A stretch of 64,000 nucleotides of DNA from an uncultured Gammaproteobacteria bacterium (lineage in GTDB: Bacteria; Pseudomonadota; Gammaproteobacteria; Magnimaribacterales; Magnimaribacteraceae), in the NCBI GenBank assembly GCA_913045055.1, contig CAJWPI010000003.1, positions 1-64,000 on the forward strand, given 5' to 3'. Shown one piece after another: positions 43,679 through 52,313 of the stretch (position 1 is its first letter; the number at the start of each line of letters is the position of its first letter). Both the position numbers and the translations under genes were made by a program. The notes under the pieces were generated by a model that was not told the DNA's origin, searched no databases, and saw only the letters and a program-made list of their open reading frames with translations.

Positions 43679-44479
43679 CTAATCAGTAAATTTTGGATTT
43701 ATAACTATCTTGTATTCGGCCTTTAAATCTTTTAAATAGCTCTTGTCTTGCTCTTCTTGCCTTTTTAGAAGGAAATCTGATAACACTTGACTAAAAACTT
43801 CTTCAAAAGAAGCTTCTTGTGGTTGAGTTTTTCCTAGAAGGAGAATTAAGTGACTCCCATAAACAGACCTAAATGGTCCAGACCATTCATTTAAATTCAT
43901 ATTGTGTAAATTCTTTGAGAAGCCTTTACCAAAGATTCTTTCAATCTCTTTATCTGTTTTTAATGAAAAGTTTTTTTTATCCATAAAGGGGTCACTTCTA
44001 ATTTCTTCATCAGTTTGCATTAGTTTACTTAGTGCTTCTTGTGCTCTTTTCAGTCCTTGTTGATCTTTAGAGAAATAAAGGTGGGTAAAAGTATATTTGA
44101 CGTCTTGAAAGTAGTCTGACTTATGTTTGAGAAAATAGTCCTGTAAATCTTTTTGTGAAGGCTCTTTTGTATTTATTTCTTGTCTTAGAAAACCTAATTT
44201 CTGTGCCAACCTTCTTTTTATAATAATATCGTTCTTGTCTAATCCTAATTTAAGAGCCTCTCTATAGAGGATCTCTTCCTCTACTAGCTGATTTATTATC
44301 TTACTAATCTCGTCTTTACTTGGTTCTCTTCCAACCTGTTCTTGCCAACTTGCTATTAAACTTTCTATTTCATCATCATAAATTACTATACTATCTTCGG
44401 TTTCGTATGAACCCAAAAAAAGATCAAGTAAAAATATTCCTAATCCTATAGAGAAGAAGATTATCAGCTTCTTATTCAA
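43679..44479 (-). CDS. PpiC-type peptidyl-prolyl isomerase-like membrane protein
   Basis: 266 aa: one N-terminal transmembrane helix (about 4-24), a SurA/PrsA-like helical part (EEEILYREALKLGLDKND at about 69-86) and a degenerate parvulin domain (about 120-225) recognised by VKYTFTHLYFSK and SGPFRSVYGSHLILLLG. It is anchored in the inner membrane facing the periplasm. Placed between a DUF3604 lipoprotein gene and HupE; this trio recurs, to my recollection, in other marine genomes, which would suggest a folding role for a partner. Confidence 0.78.
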   Translation of the reverse strand: MNKKLIIFFSIGLGIFLLDLFLGSYETEDSIVIYDDEIESLIASWQEQVGREPSKDEISKIINQLVEEEILYREALKLGLDKNDIIIKRRLAQKLGFLRQEINTKEPSQKDLQDYFLKHKSDYFQDVKYTFTHLYFSKDQQGLKRAQEALSKLMQTDEEIRSDPFMDKKNFSLKTDKEIERIFGKGFSKNLHNMNLNEWSGPFRSVYGSHLILLLGKTQPQEASFEEVFSQVLSDFLLKRQEEQDKSYLKDLKAEYKIVINPKFTD

Positions 44480-44498
44480 TGTCTTTTGAATAAATTAA

Positions 44499-46589
44499 CT
44501 ATGCGCTAGGTGTATACCAAATTGGAGAGGACCAAGCCCTTTCTTGAATAGTCTTATGTAAGTCAGGCCTAGGTTCAAAACCATTCTTTATAGCATCCCA
44601 AGTAGACCATCTGCAGGTTGGGTTTTCTAAAACTCTTACATAGTAAAAGGATTTTTCTTTAGGATTAAAATCTGGATCCCTCCATAAAGCCTTAAGCTCA
44701 GAAGACCCTATTCCAGAAGAAATAGAACAATCCTCTATATTCACCCTTGCACCATTGTCAGGGCATCTATTTGTTACGGGATCTACTTTAAGACCATTTG
44801 AGCAGACTACATCGTACACAACTTCAGAAGGTGCTCCGGAAATCTGAGCTACCGAACCTTTGATTATTTGGATCCTTTGTAAAGGAGCGCCATTAACATC
44901 CCTTAGAGCCCAAACGAGAAAATCAGGTGATTGCTTGTCTGAATATACTAAATCTCCTCCCATAGGAACGCCCTTGGAATAAGCTAATTTTTCCATATTG
45001 TCATCACTTAACATCGACTCTTTAAAGTCTTTACCTGCAAAAAACCTTAATTTTATGCGTGTACCAGAAGTTGCGTATGTTTCTTTCCTTCGAAAGGCGT
45101 TAAAAATTGATTCACGTGTATTTTCTTCTGCCCATACAACTGCTAATCCTGATGCTCCCCATTCTTTAAAAGGCGGATCATTGTAGTAATCATTTCCTAT
45201 CTTCTTGAGAGCTACTAAGCGTGCTGCAACACCCTGCTCAAGGGCATCTAGTTGAACTGAACCTCCTTCATCTGCTATACCCATAGCTTGTAACATTTCC
45301 GTACTTAGAGGTACTGAACCACGTAGTTCAGGGGTTCCGTCTAAAATTCCTATTTTTGAATTAAAATTAGATTCATCATCAGATATTGCACCAGTGTGTG
45401 TATCACTAGCACCTACCATTCCAAACTTATAGGGATTACCTCTATTTTCTTCTTGTAGACCCAGACCATCTAAATAAGCCTGTCTAACATAACTTCCAAA
45501 AGGTCTACTATAACCAGGATGTCCAACTCTTACGCTCATTATCTCAAAATCAGCCCATTCATCGTTTGGGGATAATAACGGATGTGTATCAGAAGTACCT
45601 TTAACTTGTGTCATCTCAACTAAGGGTTCATTTCGCATTCTAAAATCAGCATAATCCACATTTACTGGGTATCCATTCCAATTTTCTAACTCAAACATTT
45701 GGCCATTAGAACCATTCGGATTGTGGGGTATAGCTATAGTATCAACACCCTGTTCTCTCAAATTATCCATCCAAGACCATAAATCTTCAGGATTTAAAGA
45801 TTTCAATCTTGAAAAAGGCTCTAATGTGACTTTGCTTCCTGAAAAGATAACATTCCTATGTAGATTTCCTCCTTCAAAAGGGGGGCTGCCATAAGGGTTC
45901 ATAAATGAAGCACCCTTATCTGTAAAACTTGTTGAAGATGTATATTCATAAGCTACAAAAGTAGTAAATTTTCCTGGATCATTATGCCTTTGAGCACTTG
46001 AGATAACATCTCTCCATGCAGTTCTATGTATATCTACATCGTACATACTTGAAGCACGTGCTTGGTCACCTGTAAATAAATATTCTATAGCTCCCCACCA
46101 ACTGATATTTTGAGATGATTGTGTTACCCAATAGGCAAACAAATTAGCTCTCTCAGGAACTGATGCTATTGTTCGGTTATCTTCTCTATTGAGGTTGTGA
46201 AAGGGTTCAGTTCCAGCTCTTGTATTATTAGGATCGGCCCAACCAGGTACACTACCAAGTAGAAATCCATGATCTGTTACAGCATAAAAATCAAGAGGTT
46301 CACGTAACTGCATATCATAACCTAATGGATGCTTGATAATTCCTCCTTTAGCATAGCTATAAGCATCGTCCGGTGTTGCTGTAGTTCCAAAAATAAAGGC
46401 ATCAAAAGAATGTTTAGTGTGAACATGTAAATCGCCAAAATACACATTCCTTTCCTTGTTAAAATCTTCAGAGGGTTCGTTTAAGGTATTGACCGCTAGA
46501 TCAGAATAATCAACAACCTTATCCCCGGGAGAGCAACTCCAAAGGAATACTATGAAAGGTATTGTTAGTAATTTAGATTTGAAATTCAT
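44499..46589 (-). CDS. DUF3604 lipoprotein, PHP-like metallohydrolase (paralogue 1)
   Basis: 696 aa from ATG 46587-46589, supported by GGGGAG upstream; an in-frame TTG at 46604 is rejected. The lipobox is LWSC with Cys19. Metal-binding motifs of PHP type: GDLHVHTKHS (His55, His57), YAVTDHG (Asp106, His107), AIPHNPNGSNG and GASDTHTG. The C-terminal half ends with CRWSTWDAIKNG and IQERAWSSPIWY. The substrate is unknown; a phosphoesterase or related hydrolase in the periplasm is inferred from the motifs. It is similar along its whole length to the gene at 47920. Confidence 0.86.
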   Translation of the reverse strand: MNFKSKLLTIPFIVFLWSCSPGDKVVDYSDLAVNTLNEPSEDFNKERNVYFGDLHVHTKHSFDAFIFGTTATPDDAYSYAKGGIIKHPLGYDMQLREPLDFYAVTDHGFLLGSVPGWADPNNTRAGTEPFHNLNREDNRTIASVPERANLFAYWVTQSSQNISWWGAIEYLFTGDQARASSMYDVDIHRTAWRDVISSAQRHNDPGKFTTFVAYEYTSSTSFTDKGASFMNPYGSPPFEGGNLHRNVIFSGSKVTLEPFSRLKSLNPEDLWSWMDNLREQGVDTIAIPHNPNGSNGQMFELENWNGYPVNVDYADFRMRNEPLVEMTQVKGTSDTHPLLSPNDEWADFEIMSVRVGHPGYSRPFGSYVRQAYLDGLGLQEENRGNPYKFGMVGASDTHTGAISDDESNFNSKIGILDGTPELRGSVPLSTEMLQAMGIADEGGSVQLDALEQGVAARLVALKKIGNDYYNDPPFKEWGASGLAVVWAEENTRESIFNAFRRKETYATSGTRIKLRFFAGKDFKESMLSDDNMEKLAYSKGVPMGGDLVYSDKQSPDFLVWALRDVNGAPLQRIQIIKGSVAQISGAPSEVVYDVVCSNGLKVDPVTNRCPDNGARVNIEDCSISSGIGSSELKALWRDPDFNPKEKSFYYVRVLENPTCRWSTWDAIKNGFEPRPDLHKTIQERAWSSPIWYTPSA

Positions 46590-46649
46590 ATGCCTACTCC
46601 CCAATTTGTATATTATAAATAATACACTTTTATAGAAAAAAAATAAGTC

Positions 46650-47903
46650 TTACCATAGATCGTATTTCTGTAACTCTGCTCTTCCTACAACCATATGATG
46701 TACTTCATCAGGTCCATCAGCAAACCTTAAATGCCTCATGTCAGCATACATACCAGCTAAAGGTGTCCATTGTGAAATTCCTGCCGCGCCATGCATTTGA
46801 ATAGCTTGGTCTACTATCAGACATGCTTTTTCTGGAACCATGGCTTTTACCGCACTAATATAGACTCTGGCTTCTTTATTGCCTAAAACATCCATTGCCT
46901 TAGCTGCCTGTAAAACCGATAGTCTCATTGCATTGATCTCTATTCTTGCACGAGCAATAACTTCAACATTTTTACCTAACTTTGCTATAGGTTTTCCGAA
47001 GGCTTCTCTTGACCCAGCACGCTTTACCATTAGTTCAAGAGCAGTTTCAGCTTTTCCTATGGTACGCATACAATGATGAATACGTCCCGGACCAAGACGA
47101 ACTTGGGATATTTCAAACCCTCTTCCTTCGCCTAATAATATGTTTTCTTTCGGAACCCTTACATTATTAAGCTTAATATGCATATGTCCTTGAGGAGCAT
47201 GGTCTTGACCAAAAACCTGCATACCTTCTAAAATTTCAACTCCGGGAGTATCTTTTGGAACTAGTATTTGAGATTGTTGCTTTGAAGGATGTGCGTCTGG
47301 GCTTGTTTTGACCATAACAATCATTATTTTACAACGCGGATCTCCTGCACCAGATATATAGAATTTTTCACCATTTATCAACCACTCTGACCCTTCTAAA
47401 ACTGCACTAGTACTTATATTTTTAGCGTCTGAAGAAGCTAAATTTGGTTCAGTCATTGCATATGCTGATCTTATTTCTCCATTTAATAGAGGCTCTAACC
47501 ACTCTTTCTTTTGTTGAGCTGATCCTACATGTTGTAAGACTTCCATGTTTCCTGTATCTGGAGCACTGCAATTCATAGATTCAGAGGCCAAAGGATACTT
47601 TCCTAACTCTGCTGCTATATATGCATAATCTAAATTAGTTAAGCCCTCCCCTATTTTTCCATCTAGATCAGGTAAGAAGAAATTCCATAAACCTAATTCT
47701 CTAGCCTTATCTTTAGCTCCCTCTAATAATTCCATCTGTCGTGGGTGCCAAGACCATCGGTCTTCTTTCTCTTTGTGTAAGTCAAAAAACTCTTGCTGTA
47801 TAGGGGCTACATTTTCTTCACAATGTTTCTTTACAAGGTCCATTAAAGCATGGGCATCAGGTGACATTGCTAACTGAAAAAGTTCATTATTTAAATTTGA
47901 CAT
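46650..47903 (-). CDS. Acyl-CoA dehydrogenase, ACAD10/11-like
   Basis: 417 aa flavoenzyme. NGEKFYISGAGDPRC and YAMTEPNLASSDA give the acyl-CoA/FAD site, AGSREAFGKPIAKLG and MHGAAGISQWTPLAG the dimer/FAD motifs, and DGPDEVHHMVVGRAE the C-terminal region typical of ACAD10/11-like enzymes. It has a full set of motifs and so can work alone, unlike the pair at 51122. It lies between the two DUF3604 genes on the same strand (16 bp and 60 bp gaps). Confidence 0.9.
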   Translation of the reverse strand: MSNLNNELFQLAMSPDAHALMDLVKKHCEENVAPIQQEFFDLHKEKEDRWSWHPRQMELLEGAKDKARELGLWNFFLPDLDGKIGEGLTNLDYAYIAAELGKYPLASESMNCSAPDTGNMEVLQHVGSAQQKKEWLEPLLNGEIRSAYAMTEPNLASSDAKNISTSAVLEGSEWLINGEKFYISGAGDPRCKIMIVMVKTSPDAHPSKQQSQILVPKDTPGVEILEGMQVFGQDHAPQGHMHIKLNNVRVPKENILLGEGRGFEISQVRLGPGRIHHCMRTIGKAETALELMVKRAGSREAFGKPIAKLGKNVEVIARARIEINAMRLSVLQAAKAMDVLGNKEARVYISAVKAMVPEKACLIVDQAIQMHGAAGISQWTPLAGMYADMRHLRFADGPDEVHHMVVGRAELQKYDLW

Positions 47904-47919
47904 TATTTCTCCTTATTAA

Positions 47920-49938
47920 TTAATTGGTCTTAAACCAAATTGGTGAAGACCAAGCTCTCTCTTGAATAGTTTTTGCTACTTTAGTTCTTGGTTTAGTGCC
48001 TGCTCTAAGTGCATCCCACATAGACCATCGACAAACTGGATTTTCAAGAACTCTAACATAATAGACAGATTCAACTTTGGAGTTGAAATCTGGGTCTTGC
48101 CATATTGCTTTCAGCTCAGAAGAACCTTTATCTTGAGATATAGAACAATCACTCAAATCAACAGAAGCTCCATTATTAGGGCAACGATGGGTTATTGGAT
48201 CCACTGTTAATCCATCAGAACAAGCTATATCGTAAACCTTTTCTTTGGTTTCTTTAGAGAATTCTGAGTCATACCAGCCCTTTATAATCTGTACTCTTTG
48301 TAGAGGAGCTCCCCTTGCATCTTGTTGAGCAAAAACTAAAAAACTAGGTGATGTTGTGCCTTCTGAAAATAAATCTCCCCCCATAGGCACACCAGCAGCA
48401 TATGCTTTCTCAACAAGATCTGGATCATTTAAATTAAGAGAACTAATCTTATATCCTGAAAAAAATCTTAATTTGATTCTAGTTCCTGAAGTTGCGTAAG
48501 TTTCTTTTCTTTTTAAAGCTGCAAACAAAGAATCTCTCGTATTTTCTTCAGACCATACTGCTGCTAAACCAGAAGAGCTAAAAAGAGTTGATCTTAAATT
48601 AGCGTATGTCACGTTTTCCTCTTGGCTGCTCTCTATTCCGCTAGCTCTTAGGTCAGTCTGCATATTGATCATAGGTCCTGTTAAAGGAACAGATCCTCTT
48701 GATACAGGAGAGCTTGACAAGGGTGAAGATCCAAAATAGTTACTTTCATCAAATGTAAAAGCTCCATCATGTGTATCACTTGAACCAATAAATCCTACTG
48801 CAAAGGGATTTCCTCGCGCTTCACTTCTTAAAGCCAGACCATTGACAAGAGCCTCTCTGACATAACTCCCATTAAGTAGACTATACTGAGAAACATTCCC
48901 CTTTCTAGTACTAAGAATTTCAAAGTTTGCCCATTCATCTTCTGGAGAAAGGCGAGGATGAGTCTCAGAAGTTCCTTTTATTTGTGTTATCTCAACTATT
49001 GGTTCATTTCTCATTCTAGTTTCAGAAAAACTTTGGTCAATTGGCATACCATTAAAATAATCCATTTTGAATGTTTCACCGTTAGACTGATTGGAGTTAT
49101 GGGGAATTGCTAGACTATCAACTCCTTTATTACGTAAAGAATCCATCCAAGCCCATAGATCTTCTGGATTTATAGAATCAGCCCTAGTAAATGGTCTTTT
49201 CGGAGCTTTAGATGATTCAAAAATTACGTTTCTATGGTAAGAAGCTCTCTCTGGAGCTGGGCTGCTTACAGTCCACTCATAAGCAATAAAGGTAGTAAAT
49301 TTTCCTGGATCATTGTGCTTTTCAGCAGCTTCTTTAATATCACGCCAAGCAAAAAGATGTGCATCATAGTCAAATGCCTTAGATGCTAAAGAGGAGTTAT
49401 TTGTCAGCCAAGCTTTAGTTTGATCTAAAGTACTGCCTCGAGTGGCAATAAATTTTCCTGCCTCTTCTCTAAATAATTTTATTCTTCTTAAAATTGAGGA
49501 ATCATTAAGATTTTCAGGTGCATTTATGTTGTGGAAAGGCGTAGCTTCAGGCAATTTAGATAATTCAGAAGTAGTATCTGCCCATTTCTCAACTACTCCA
49601 AGAAATAACCCATGATCTGTAACTGCATAAAAATCTAGGGGCTCTTCTAGCTTCATGTCAACACCCCAAGAATTAACTACCAATTTTCCTTTAGCAAATT
49701 CATAGCTAGAGTTAGGGTTAACATCAGCTCCAAGCAAAAAAGCATCAAATGAATATTTTGTGTGAACGTGTAAATCTCCAAAATACACATTCCTAAATTT
49801 ATTGTAATCAGATGACTTGGATTGCTTTATCTCCTCATTGTTAACAATCCGATAGTCTTCGATAATTAAAGAGTCATCAGAACAACTCCAAAGGAATATT
49901 AAAAAAAGAATGATTAGGTTCTTCTTCAAAAGAGACAT
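47920..49938 (-). CDS. DUF3604 lipoprotein, PHP-like metallohydrolase (paralogue 2)
   Basis: 672 aa. Lipobox LWSC (Cys19), then GDLHVHTKYS (His57, His59), YAVTDHG, AIPHNSNQSNG and GSSDTHDGAF. It shares with paralogue 1 the FLWSCS leader end, CSISQDKGSSELKA versus CSISSGIGSSELKA, and the tail IQERAWSSPIW. It differs mainly in the variable middle (about residues 135-190 and 380-430). The pair probably arose by duplication and may differ in substrate. It follows the secreted protein gene at 49950 by 11 bp. Confidence 0.86.
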   Translation of the reverse strand: MSLLKKNLIILFLIFLWSCSDDSLIIEDYRIVNNEEIKQSKSSDYNKFRNVYFGDLHVHTKYSFDAFLLGADVNPNSSYEFAKGKLVVNSWGVDMKLEEPLDFYAVTDHGLFLGVVEKWADTTSELSKLPEATPFHNINAPENLNDSSILRRIKLFREEAGKFIATRGSTLDQTKAWLTNNSSLASKAFDYDAHLFAWRDIKEAAEKHNDPGKFTTFIAYEWTVSSPAPERASYHRNVIFESSKAPKRPFTRADSINPEDLWAWMDSLRNKGVDSLAIPHNSNQSNGETFKMDYFNGMPIDQSFSETRMRNEPIVEITQIKGTSETHPRLSPEDEWANFEILSTRKGNVSQYSLLNGSYVREALVNGLALRSEARGNPFAVGFIGSSDTHDGAFTFDESNYFGSSPLSSSPVSRGSVPLTGPMINMQTDLRASGIESSQEENVTYANLRSTLFSSSGLAAVWSEENTRDSLFAALKRKETYATSGTRIKLRFFSGYKISSLNLNDPDLVEKAYAAGVPMGGDLFSEGTTSPSFLVFAQQDARGAPLQRVQIIKGWYDSEFSKETKEKVYDIACSDGLTVDPITHRCPNNGASVDLSDCSISQDKGSSELKAIWQDPDFNSKVESVYYVRVLENPVCRWSMWDALRAGTKPRTKVAKTIQERAWSSPIWFKTN

Positions 49939-49949
49939 AGCTAAGCCTG

Positions 49950-50633
49950 TTACTCTACTAAAATAAGTAAATCGTCTGAATGATTTCTAATATCTAATTT
50001 CTCATCCATCAATTCTTTACTCCAAATTTCATCAAGACTTGTAGCCTTAACTGCAAAATCAGCATAATCTTTAAATCCGCAAGTAATATATACTGCCATT
50101 TCAGGGCCAAATCTATGTTGACTTAAGTTACATTCTCCAAAAGAGCGCTTGTAAGCGCTGAATAATTTATTAGCGCTTTCTATTTGTCCTGAACCTGTTA
50201 AGTAAGGACCCCAATCAAATTTTGAGAGCAGAAGAAAGGGATGGATCTTAGTTGCATTTCTTTCTAAAACTTTGACTATATTGTCAGTATGAGCGCTGTA
50301 GCTTTGAGGAGAAGTTGATTGAGTTGCAGAAAGAGTTTTATCCATTATCTTTGCAAAATGATTTAAATCATCGAACAAACAAAAAGTATAAAAAGCTCTT
50401 TGTCCCCCAAAATGGTGTCTATACACTCCGCAATCGTTATAACCATTCTCTAATTGCGTCTTTTGCAAATTTATTAATTCTTTTTCTAAATCAGCAGGAT
50501 TCTGACCTGAAGATATCTCGTAAGTAGATAGTAAGACATATTCATTAGAAACAGTTTTTTCATCTTTTTCATGATGAGCTGCAAAGAAGTTAGTAGACAT
50601 AAGAATCAAAAGGGGAAAAGTTAAAAATTTCAT
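49950..50633 (-). CDS. Secreted protein with two similar halves, unknown function
   Basis: 227 aa from ATG 50631-50633, chosen because GGAGG lies 5 bp upstream; an earlier in-frame start at 50669 lacks a site. The signal peptide ends near FFAAHH. Two halves of about 100 residues resemble each other (GVYRHHFGGQRAFYTFCLFDDLNHFAKI versus NLSQHRFGPEMAVYITCGFKDYADFAV, shown as short aligned blocks), with paired Cys positions. The fold is possibly ferredoxin-like, as for the protein at 32848. First gene of the minus-strand DUF3604 cluster. Confidence 0.7.
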   Translation of the reverse strand: MKFLTFPLLILMSTNFFAAHHEKDEKTVSNEYVLLSTYEISSGQNPADLEKELINLQKTQLENGYNDCGVYRHHFGGQRAFYTFCLFDDLNHFAKIMDKTLSATQSTSPQSYSAHTDNIVKVLERNATKIHPFLLLSKFDWGPYLTGSGQIESANKLFSAYKRSFGECNLSQHRFGPEMAVYITCGFKDYADFAVKATSLDEIWSKELMDEKLDIRNHSDDLLILVE

Positions 50634-50700
50634 AGATACCTCCAAAGAATTAATGATGTTAACTATCAAGTAGGTAAGAAAGAAAGTAAAGTGAAATAAT

Positions 50701-50739
50701 TTGACAAGAAATAAAAATATACTGTATATTTATACAGTA
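50701..50739 (+). promoter_or_regulatory. SOS promoter: perfect -35 and LexA operator
   Basis: TTGACA (50701-50706) is a consensus -35. The LexA box is CTGT (50722-50725), N8 ATATTTAT, ACAG (50734-50737), within a 20-bp near-palindrome at 50720-50739 that fits the gamma/betaproteobacterial SOS consensus. The likely -10 is TATATT (50725-50730), 18 bp from the -35 and inside the operator, so bound LexA would block RNA polymerase. The last base of the operator is the A of the first possible ATG (50739). Transcription from this promoter would begin almost at the start codon, giving a leaderless or nearly leaderless message. Confidence 0.9.
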
Positions 50740-50924
50740 TGAATGATATGTATAGAAAAAATAAGTCTAATAAACAACCTATGGCTATAAAAAGAGAATA
50801 TTCTCATAGCGAAGAAATCTTGCAGAGTTCATGGATTGATCGTTTAATTATGAATATGTATATAGTTTTGTCTGGTTTTTTATTGGCTATTAGTATAGCC
50901 TCTCTATCAAATATTAGTGGCTAA
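50739..50924 (+). CDS. SOS-controlled small membrane protein
   Basis: Up to 61 aa, no family recognised. The basic, polar N-terminal part (YRKNKSNK) is followed by EEILQSSWIDRLI and one strongly hydrophobic segment of about 20 residues (about 38-57, NMYIVLSGFLLAISIASL), so a single-span inner-membrane protein is predicted. Three start sites are possible: ATG 50739 (leaderless), ATG 50748, and ATG 50781, which would give 47 aa; none has a clear Shine-Dalgarno. Its size and control recall SOS-induced membrane peptides such as TisB or the division inhibitor SidA, but there is no sequence match I can see. It overlaps the next small gene by 8 bp. Confidence 0.65.
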   Translation: MNDMYRKNKSNKQPMAIKREYSHSEEILQSSWIDRLIMNMYIVLSGFLLAISIASLSNISG

Positions 50925-51039
50925 AAAAACAACAAGATCTCGACATAACCCCGTAGCTAAATTTTCAAAAAAATTTAATAAACCAAAAACTTTTAGAGAT
51001 AAGACTAAATACTCAAGAAAGGATCAAAAAAAAGACTAA
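50917..51039 (+). CDS. Small basic protein (NPVAK...KFNK...DKTKY type)
   Basis: 40 aa from GTG 50917-50919 to TAA 51037-51039. It is Lys/Arg-rich with the order SRHNPVAKF, KKFNKPKTFRDKTKYSRK. I recall small gammaproteobacterial proteins of uncertain function with the same NPVAK / FN / DK-KY spacing, so it is probably conserved and not a chance frame. There is no Shine-Dalgarno; the 8-bp overlap with the upstream small ORF suggests translational coupling and thus shared SOS control. It probably binds nucleic acid or ribosomes, judging by charge only. Confidence 0.6.
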   Translation: MAKKTTRSRHNPVAKFSKKFNKPKTFRDKTKYSRKDQKKD

Positions 51040-51121
51040 GAATTCTTTTATTTGCTCTTGTTTATCAATATAACTCGAACTATGCTTAGAGCCCTATTTC
51101 GTTATAACTAGGGAAAAATTA

Positions 51122-52312
51122 ATGGATTTAAATTACGGTCAAGAGTATGAAGATTTTAGAAACGAGGTACAGAGCTTCATCAAGACTAATGAGAAGGTTA
51201 ATCTCCACGGAGCAAAATTAAGAAGTCCAGAAAGAGTTGAATGGCAAAAAAAACTAATTGATCATGGCTATTTTGCACGCTCCATCCCGAAACAATATGG
51301 TGGTTTTGGCGGTGAAGTAGATATTATTAAAACAAGAATAATTGCTGAAGAATTTGCTAAATCTCCTATCCCTAAACCTCTTGGAGGACAAGGAATTCAA
51401 ATGTTAGTGCCTACTCTATTAGAACTAGGAAATGAAGAACAAAAACAGACTTACATAAAACCAACACTCCACGGGGAAATGATATGGTGCCAAGGCTATT
51501 CAGAGCCTAACTCAGGTAGCGATTTAGCTAGTCTGCAGACTAAAGGTGAACTAGATGGAGAAGAGTGGGTTATTAATGGACAAAAAATTTGGACAAGTAC
51601 AGCTAAATTTGCACAAATGTGCTTCTGTCTTGTCAGAACAGAACCAGAAGCTCCAAAGCACCAAGGGATAAGTTTTCTGCTTATACCTATGGATTCTTCT
51701 GGTATAGAAATTAGACCTATTATGCAAATGACCCTAGACGCAGATTTTAATGAGGTATTTTTTACTGATGTGCGTATCCCTAAAGAGAATATTGTAGGAG
51801 AAAGGGGCGAAGGCTGGAAAGTTGCTAACTCTATACTGGGGCACGAAAGAGGTTCCTTAGCTGATCCTAATGTAACTATGACTAGATTGAATGCGTTAAT
51901 AAACCTTATGAAGGATGAAACTATAGATGGCCAAAGGATTATTGATAAAGATTCTTTTAGAGATAGACTTCTTAAAATACAAGGTAGAGTGCTTGCACAA
52001 CAATCTAATTCTTTAAGGATTCTATCTGGACAGATAAATAAAGATCAGAATACTAGCATGGCTCGTCTTATAACTAAGCTACAAGGTACTGAGTTAAGAC
52101 ATGAGCTCGAGGCTTTGGCTATAGATGCAATGGGTGAACTTGGTACTCTTTATGAAAACAGTCCGCATCTTCGTGATAATGGATCTTGGCAAATGTCTTA
52201 TATGTATTTTTTAGGTTTGATAATAGGAGGAGGTACTAGCCAAATTCAAAAAAATATAATTAGTGAGAGGGGTTTAGGTATGCCTAAAGAGCCTAAGGTT
52301 CAAGGAAATTAG
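51122..52312 (+). CDS. Acyl-CoA dehydrogenase subunit, pair member 1
   Basis: 396 aa. The acyl-CoA/FAD middle domain is complete (WCQGYSEPNSGSDLASL, VINGQKIWTSTAKFA), and LGHERGS is kept. The C-terminal domain lacks the usual ERxQFG and HGGxG motifs and has GGGTSQIQK where EGTSEIQ is common, so the loop glutamate is Gly. Half-motifs of this kind mark heterotetrameric acyl-CoA dehydrogenases such as the steroid-side-chain FadE pairs. It ends 1 bp before pair member 2. Confidence 0.88.
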   Translation: MDLNYGQEYEDFRNEVQSFIKTNEKVNLHGAKLRSPERVEWQKKLIDHGYFARSIPKQYGGFGGEVDIIKTRIIAEEFAKSPIPKPLGGQGIQMLVPTLLELGNEEQKQTYIKPTLHGEMIWCQGYSEPNSGSDLASLQTKGELDGEEWVINGQKIWTSTAKFAQMCFCLVRTEPEAPKHQGISFLLIPMDSSGIEIRPIMQMTLDADFNEVFFTDVRIPKENIVGERGEGWKVANSILGHERGSLADPNVTMTRLNALINLMKDETIDGQRIIDKDSFRDRLLKIQGRVLAQQSNSLRILSGQINKDQNTSMARLITKLQGTELRHELEALAIDAMGELGTLYENSPHLRDNGSWQMSYMYFLGLIIGGGTSQIQKNIISERGLGMPKEPKVQGN

Positions 52313-52313
52313 T

